This document shows positions 57,823 through 64,000 of a stretch of 64,000 bases of DNA, piece after piece (position 1 is the first letter of the stretch; every line of letters starts with the position of its first letter). The position numbers were made by a program, and so were the translations under genes. This stretch comes from Augochlora pura (lineage: Eukaryota > Arthropoda > Insecta > Hymenoptera > Halictidae), in NCBI RefSeq assembly GCF_028453695.1, contig NC_135778.1, positions 32,973,214-33,037,213 of the forward strand, given 5' to 3'. Under the pieces are notes generated by a model, which saw only the letters and a program-made list of their open reading frames with translations, did no database searches and was not told the origin of the DNA.

Positions 57823-59278
57823 TTTATTTTTCTTAGAGCTGCAAACGCGCCTGTCGGAACCGGTGATAAAGTTGCGTAGCAGGATCGATGACGGACACGT
57901 GGGACCACCAACGTGCCAAGTTTCCGAGGAATCGATCACGCTTTACTCGTTTTACAATCGCATCGACCGCGCGGCGCGCACAGTTTCGGTAAAATCTCGA
58001 GCGCGCCCGTCGATGCGTTTTGCTCTAACAATTTCGATCATGGTTGACAGTGTCGGCGTCGCCGTCGAATTGATTCGTCGGCCGATTCCGAAACTGGTTC
58101 CGCGTCGCAGCGCACTCGGCCGTCTCCGAGAAGAGTAGCGACAGTTAAGCGGCCGGTGGAAGCTGTAAACCGCCCGGAATATTTACGTAACTCGTAACGG
58201 CCGGTCGGACATCATCGGTTATCGCTTGTAACCGGTTACATGCGCGGCGCAGCCGCGGGTCCCGGAGCGGGGGGACGCGGCGCGCAATTCGAGGCGTTCG
58301 ATTTCCTATATTTCCTCGTTGCGCCGCGGACTCTCTCGCCGGTCCCGGCCCAGCCCGGCCCGTGGCTGGAAATAACAGCAAAATAAATTTGATTTCGTCC
58401 CGGCGCGGTAGTACGTTACACGTGTTGGATCCGGCCCGATACCATCTTCGCCCGGTATCGATTTCACAAAAGCCTCTCCTCTTCTCCTCGGCCTACCCCC
58501 ACCACCGTCGGTTCCAACGGGCCCGGACTCCTCGGCCTTTCCTTCCTGTCGACGAGCCATCGAATTACCCGCCCCGCTACATCGATTACCAGCTCGCGAA
58601 ATCGCGGGACGCCGCGGACAATTCCGAACACCGGACAGGAATTTTTGGGTCCTACGGAAGCATTCAGCGGTTCCCAAACCATTTTTACCCAGCTAAATAA
58701 TCTTGACGCAACCTCGACGCATTGTTGATAGATTCGATATTGCATTTTCTGCTGATTTTACATTGTCACGGAATAGATAAATTTGGGCCTTGTGCCCTCA
58801 CGAGCTGTGTAGATCGCAGGAGAGGTCTGCGAATGTTTTCACTGAGAGTTTGCCCGGTTTCTGTCGGAATACAGGTCCGGGCCGCAGAATCCGGCGGAAG
58901 GAAGTGCTCGGAGGAGGGGGTGGATGGAAGCGGGCCCCGTCGCGCCGCGCCGCGGTCCCTAAGAAAGCCAGTGGTTGCCGGAACGCATGTCCTCCGGTTG
59001 TTCGACCATTTGCTCGCATCCCGTGTGGTCCGTCGATGTCCCCATTGTTTCTGAACCTGGCCGTCCGTATTCAAATTCGCTCGTTTCGAATTGGGTCCCT
59101 TCCCTTGGGGCCCGATCGGTCCCCGGTGCACGGCCAGCGCGAGAGGGAGCAAGAGCCTCCCGTATTACGAGTCGGGCCCGAGAGACACAGTGTCTCGAGA
59201 GGAGGAGGAGGGGGAGAAGGGAGGAGAAGCGCGCGATGCACGGTGTAACACTGCCGGTGCACAGAGAGGGCCCAAAAC

Positions 59279-59279
59279 G

Positions 59280-59310
<31 letters not shown>

Positions 59311-59342
59311 AAGAGGAGGGAGAGGGGCGGAGAGAGAGACGA
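59279..59342 (+). repeat. GA/GGA purine tract
   Basis: The sequence gagagagagagagagagg is followed by gaggagaggg-type purine repeats. Confidence 0.85.
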
Positions 59343-59626
59343 CGAGTGGAATAAAATATTCACAGCCGCGGCCCGAGCGGGGCCTTAATTGCGATCAGAC
59401 GCGATCTCGGATTCCAACGGCCGGTGGGCCCACGAACCGAAGCTAAGTCCCCTCGACTTCTTCTTTCTCCCCTCCGCCTCGACCCTTCCCCGGACCCAGC
59501 TCGCCATACTCTGTTGCTTTACTCCTCCACCCACCGACCCTTTCTTCTGCTTCTTCTTCTGGCTCTTCTTCTTCGAACTCCGTGTTCCTCTTCTCGGTCT
59601 CCGCAGATGGCCCTCTTATTCGCTCC

Positions 59627-59655
59627 TCGGGCCCCATCGGGCCCCGTCGGGCCCG
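59627..59655 (+). repeat. Three GGGCCC sites at 10-bp spacing
   Basis: tcgggcccc, tcgggcccc and tcgggcccg start at 59627, 59637 and 59647, exactly 10 bp apart. Confidence 0.8.
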
Positions 59656-59810
59656 TTTCACCGTGTCCCAACTCCTGTTTATCCTGTTACAATGAGATGT
59701 ATCGACCTGTTCCGAAGAGATCCTGGAGGATTATTTAATTAGCTAGGCGATAGATCGCAGCCACTTTTCGACCCTCCGCCTCCCCTTGCGGTCCCGTAGG
59801 GGTGGGGCCA

Positions 59811-59846
59811 CAGGACCCGCCACCCCCACAGGACCCGCCACCCCCA
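59811..59846 (+). repeat. Two perfect 18-bp tandem copies
   Basis: The sequence caggacccgccaccccca is repeated twice in a row (59811 and 59829). Confidence 0.9.
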
Positions 59847-60350
59847 CGGGGGCCGCGCTCCCGCCGGCCGTGGGAATCGTCGCGAGGATAATGCCGCGAG
59901 CTAGTTAAAACCGTCGAAAAACCCTCCGCGGCACGACGATGATCGCGCGTTCCATGTACACGCTGACGCTAATGTGACGGCGGACGTGATCCGAGTAACT
60001 CTGCTAGACGCGAAATCCGCTACTCGCACGGTCGCCGTTCCCCCCCGTCGGTCCCGCCCCTCCGCGAAACGACTGCCTGGTTGCAGCCGCTCTTCGGAAG
60101 CCGATAGGATCGCCGCGAGATTGGTTACGTTGCACACGCCGTTGCGCAACACCCCGTCGGGGGACCGGCGATTAGCTAATCTCGGCGAGATTCGTGAGGG
60201 GTGGACGAGAAACGATCGATGGATCGTCGATCGAGCCCGAGAAATCAACCGCCGAGCACGGTGGAATATATTTCCGCACTTGCGGCAATGTTTCACGCGT
60301 TTTTACCGGCGCGTGTTTCTCTGGACGGTGGCGATTCGGTGTTGAAGCTT

Positions 60351-60700
60351 CGGTAGGCGTGGCTTCGACGCTCCAGTCACGCCCTGCGATCAAATCTTCG
60401 CCCGATTAACTAAAAATTTTTTATTCATTCGCGTTAATCTTGTCACCGAGGAAAGATGTATCACTTTGGTCAGAAAGGGCGTGCCTTTAGCAGGTAGGCG
60501 TGGCTTCGCGAATCCTGACACGCCACGTGAAATCATCTCTTTCCTAGAGCTGAGGTGGGTCAGTATCAATTTTGTCGTTGAGAAATAATATTATCACTTT
60601 CTGTATAAAGTGGCGTATAAAGAGGGGTAGCACGAGGAAGCGGGCGTGGCTTCGTTGCCCCGGCCACGCCCTCAAAGAGCATTTCTGCCTAATAAGTTCA
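60351..60700 (+). repeat. ~141-146-bp array with GGCGTGGCTTC hairpins
   Basis: The sequence ggcgtggcttcg begins at 60356, 60497 and 60643. In each copy it is followed by an inverted partner: cagtcacgccc, gacacgccacg and ggccacgccct. The third can form an exact 8-bp stem (GGCGTGGC with GCCACGCC). Between hairpins gtatcactttggtcagaaag aligns with ttatcactttctgtataaag. It resembles the motif array at 11115-12150. Confidence 0.75.
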
Positions 60701-60961
60701 GGAAGGCGCATGTTTCTGTGTTTGGGACGATAAAAATTGAATCGTGAGGTAGCAGGAATGCTTGTTGGCTCATGGGAAGGCTCTTCCGCGTAGCAGAGCC
60801 GCGCGTCCGGGCCAAACGAGTCCAGCGCGGATCCTGGGAATCTCGTATTTTTTTCCTCTCCTCTCCGCTTTCTCTCTATCCGTTTCTCCGGCCGGTTGGC
60901 GGATGTGAACGCGACGATAACGGCCCGGGCACCGACGTACGTACGTGCGTGACTCTCTCTT

Positions 60962-60994
<33 letters not shown>

Positions 60995-61835
60995 TTAGCT
61001 GCGTACGAACCCCCGCCCCCTGACAACTCGCTGCATTGTTCCGCGCGATCTCCCGCGTACCTACACACCACGTATATTACATTGTTTCTCGGACTGGAAT
61101 CCGCTCAGAGCCCGTTTCCACCGGGGCCGACGTGTTTAAAATGTCCCTTGCTTCTCTCTCGACTCTCGGCTTCATTCTGTATTGACGCCTCTCGGATCCA
61201 GTCACCTCTTCCACAGTCGTTTATTTCGTTGTTGTCACTCATTTGCGTTCGCAGGGGCGAATTGCCTCGCGAAGCGTCGCGGGAGCCTCGGGGCCACGCC
61301 CGCGCCACGCTTGATACCGAAGCCGCGCCCCTCGGGGTTTTCTTTTCCGATGATTTAGTTGAGTAATCGTCGTTTTCGACGGCAGGGACGCGCACAGCGT
61401 ACTTTCCCTTCGGAAGGGTGGCTTCGGCGTTTCACGTTTGCCATCGATCGAGCAATTTATTCCACGGCAGAACTACTACCGTTAGTTAGCAGCTGTTGCG
61501 AGTCCCAGCGTGTCTAGATTCGAGGCACCGATGTCTGAGTCCGTCGGCATTCCTGGGCCCGACTATTCCCCGGCTCTGCGGCGAAATAAATCGTCCGACG
61601 GAAAGACGAAGCCAATCGGTGCGTGCACGGGGCCGTTGCGTGTCCCGCGACACGAAACATTTCAAAAATTCGGGAAGGGACACTCGGTACTCCCCTTCTT
61701 CAAGCTACGATAAATTAACCGGGCAGAATCGCGGGGCTCTGTTCCTTAGTTTCCTGGAAAGTTGAGACTTCGGTCAACGAGACCCATAGAAATAAAAATC
61801 GGTGCGCAACGTCGAACGGTACTCTCTCCATTCAA
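60701..61835. other. GC-rich block with CT tract, no gene recognised
   Basis: A (CT)n tract lies at about 60953-60996. The 175-residue minus frame (60544-61071) and plus frames (60772-61023, 61082-61366, 61496-61765) have no domain. Confidence 0.5.
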
Positions 61836-61839
61836 TCTC

Positions 61840-62100
61840 TAATAACTCGGTGAGAAAAAAATCATAGGACAATTTTATTCAGCTCAATCGAAAGCTGAGA
61901 CTTCAATCTGTAAACGAACTTTAGCGTAATCTCTAAAGAGAATTGTTTTCACTTTACAGAAAAATTTGAATTCGTGAAACCGCCAAGGAAAGATTATTCT
62001 CACTTCTCTGCTTATATCTTGCGATTAATTTGTCCCATTCGAAAAAGGATTAGGCTTGTTCAAAGCAGAGGATTCGTGCTTTAAAATCACCTAGATTCAA
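61840..62100 (-). repeat. A/B dispersed repeat, cluster 11 (minus)
   Basis: Reverse B at about 61845-61920 (aataactcggtgagaaaaaa, then gaaagctgagacttcaatct). A second, reverse-B-like core at about 62010-62095 (aggcttgttcaaagcagagg, then gtgctttaaaatcacctaga). Confidence 0.65.
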
Positions 62101-62795
62101 GTTCGCTCCGTTGTGGTCCCGCAAAGTTGCGCCGCGTCGACTGCAAGCAATATTGGCTCGCTGTTTACGGCGAGTAAACGGGGGCAATAACCAGAAGCGC
62201 GAGAATATTGTTGACCTCAGAGGGTGTCGAAACTTGCCGGCAACCGCGCTCGGCTGGCCCGTGCCCAAAACATCGTATCCAGCGGTTTCCCCGAAATTGT
62301 AACGGAGCGGCAAGTCGAGGAAAGTTTTCTGCGTTGATGCTGCACGACGAGAGAGAGAGAGAGAGGGAGAGAGGGGGGGGGGAGGAGAACTATGCTTGCC
62401 GGAGAGGCGGCCACCGAGGGACCGAGAGGGAAAGAGGACACATGCGTGAGGAGCGGAGGTGCCGAGGCGTCACGGGACCCGATAAAAATCTCCTAGCTGC
62501 CCGCGGTGTGACCGGAATTCCATTACTTTTCACCGTGAAATCATGCACGCCGGGGTCCTGGGAGAGTGTCGTCCACGCGACGCCGTACATTTCAATAAGC
62601 CTTGGTCAATTACACCGTGGATTCGCGTAACCGGCAGCTTTTCGGACGGGCGGCCCGCTTTATTCTCGAAACGGCCGCTTCCAATGATTCGCCGTCCTCC
62701 TCCTATCCGAGAAATTACGAAGACCCGCGCCGACAAACGGAATCACGGAATCGCTCAATCAACCTTCGCCGAAACGTGTCGCGCGCTCGCTGCGC
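62101..62795. other. GC-rich block with GA tract, no gene recognised
   Basis: A (GA)n tract followed by G runs lies at 62349-62385. Open frames on both strands (62208-62630 plus, 62217-62736 minus) lack domains. Confidence 0.5.
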
Positions 62796-62799
62796 CGTA

Positions 62800-63260
62800 A
62801 CTTCGACAGAAAAAATCGCGCCGATATATACCTAGGCTCGTTTTAAATCGACGATCCTCCGCTTTCGATCATCTTTCCTGCTTTTACGATAAAAAAATTT
62901 TCAGTAAAAAATACAAACTGAATAGTGCACTATACGAAAATATATTATTTTTCATCGTTTCGCAAATTCAAATATTTCTGCAGAGTTGACAAAATTTTTG
63001 TTTGCGACGAAATTAGCGCGGATTCGAAGAGCGAGGTCTTCGCTTTCCAACGGGAGTCGAAAAAATTGTTCTACAATTTTTTGCCGCTGGTTTATCGCAC
63101 TTCGCGCGAGGAGCGTGACGCCGGTTGCGGAACCCGCTGGGGTTCTACATCTTCGGCGTGACAGTTTCCAGTGGAACCGTGATAAACCGGCTAGGAAAAA
63201 TCGTGGGTGAGATTTTTGGGTCTTGTTGGAAAGCGCAGATTCTCCTCTTTAAATATTTTG
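62800..63260 (+). repeat. A/B dispersed repeat, cluster 12 (A-B then inverted B)
   Basis: A at about 62800-62880 (gtaacttcgacagaaaaaat, then ggctcgttttaaatcgacga). B at about 63015-63110 (cgaagagcgaggtcttcgct, then ctacaattttttgccgctgg). An inverted B follows at about 63172-63255 (gataaaccggctaggaaaaa, then cttgttggaaagcgcagatt). This is the only cluster where I see both orientations, so the two B modules form an inverted repeat around about 60 bp. Confidence 0.75.
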
Positions 63261-64000
63261 GAGTTTTAATCGTGTAAGAAATTTTTTGATTTCACTGGAA
63301 GCGTTCGAGTTCGAAGAATGTATAGCTAAGTGACCATTTTCGTTTTTCTATCCATATCTCAGCCCGCTGGCTTCGTAATTGAAGATAACCGAAGTGATTC
63401 CAAAGAGGAAGATTCATTCTGTCGAATAGGTGTATTCGGATCTTTTTGCATTTGTTTTTTACAAAATAATAATGTATCGAACGTGGACAATTTCACGTCG
63501 AATATCGAGCGATCGATTCGCACCGATTTCTCTTTTTGGTGTTACATTATTTAGCGTTACATTTTCACAGTTACCGCCGCGGTTAAAAGTGAAATCGAGC
63601 ATTTATTGTTTAGTATTGCCGGTGTAACAATATTTGAACCATCGCTGCATTTTTCGTCGGCTCACGGTCGTTAGATTTCTCTGACCGGCGCGCTGCGAGA
63701 TTTTGATCTAGAATGTCGAGCGTCGTTAGAGCTCGAGGGCTTGCTCGTTTTCTGTACCGCGGGACGAGCCACGAGGATTTCCTTAATTCCATCGGGTTTC
63801 AACACCGTGACTTATTCGACTCCGCGAACTATAAATTTTTTGGAATACTGCCGCGCCGTAGAGACCACGTGCCGGTGTCGCAACCCGTTACCCGGTCGAA
63901 ATTTCGTCGATCCTCCGTACACGAACTTTCAAACCAATCGTTCTTGGTTAATTAATCCTTTCATTACCGATTCGCCCAATATCAAAATGTTTAAACAGTT
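63261..64000. other. Mixed block to the window end, nothing recognised
   Basis: No gene, RNA or clear repeat. The open frame at 63713-63955 plus has no domain I recognise. Confidence 0.45.

Larger units (their letters stand above)
57840..60350. other. Large GC-rich block, no gene recognised
   Basis: CpG- and GGGCCC-rich, with numerous overlapping frames on both strands (for example 58306-58745 minus against 58362-58700 plus; 58959-59363 minus against 58975-59388 plus; 59901-60296 minus against 59974-60345 plus). None has a recognisable domain. Embedded small repeats are listed separately. Confidence 0.5.

Noticed and set aside
60778..60800. GGCTCT...AGAGCC short hairpin as a histone-type stem-loop
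   Set aside because: Loop too long and no downstream element or histone gene; a chance 6-bp inverted repeat.
60544..61071. 175-residue minus-strand open frame
   Set aside because: Crosses a CT tract (poly Arg/Glu) and the GGCGTGG array; no domain.

Overview
This looks like a nuclear window from an animal, most likely an insect and probably a hymenopteran (bee, wasp or ant). The reasons are a dead mariner transposon, TTAA-flanked MITE-like elements, many (GA)n/(CT)n tracts, and sharp alternation between GC-rich, CpG-containing blocks and AT-rich stretches. The assignment is inference. I found no host protein-coding gene, tRNA, rRNA, known microRNA or CRISPR array that I can support. The long open frames in GC-rich or purine-rich DNA lack recognisable domains, are often open in several frames at once, and are read as chance. 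The window is probably intergenic DNA or a very large intron.

The only recognisable protein is a mariner transposase relic (17664-18914, minus strand). It has near-intact terminal inverted repeats and a TA duplication, but carries a frameshift, a premature stop and a first-catalytic-residue change (D to N). Two short elements with TTAA ends (5774-5947 and 13927-14428) look like non-autonomous piggyBac-type MITEs. A further long imperfect hairpin of about 460 bp sits at 57361-57822.

The most striking content is a set of decayed repeats. (1) A dispersed family, here called A/B, alternates two related ~90-bp modules. Both contain a core like ctcattttaaagggtaaa, and their outer ends are inverted copies of each other (gaaaaaaatcgtag ... 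ctacgattttttc). It occurs in about 12 clusters (1.5, 8.5, 13, 15, 19, 21, 37.5, 41.5, 52, 53.5, 62 and 63 kb). (2) At least six local 2-4 copy arrays, mostly without obvious mutual similarity, have units of 180-200 bp (11.4, 22.5, 23.9, 24.9, 35.7, 43.3 and 46.7 kb). (3) There is a 22-bp minisatellite with longer nested periods (44.6-46.1 kb). (4) A 102-bp array and an oppositely oriented relative flank a GC-rich core (26.3-28.4 kb). (5) GGCGTGGCTTC-bearing arrays occur at 11.1-12.1 kb and 60.35-60.7 kb. (6) A ~236-bp sequence is duplicated 13 kb apart (90-325 and 13194-13430).

Candidate regulatory signals are few and speculative: a TATA box between CT and GA tracts followed by a good splice donor (10575-10740), two CTCF-like sites exactly 30 bp apart (40.1 kb), and two copies of an ACTAATTAG-containing 26-mer (23.3 and 28.5 kb). 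Long G or C homopolymers (up to 33 G) occur in several GC-rich blocks.
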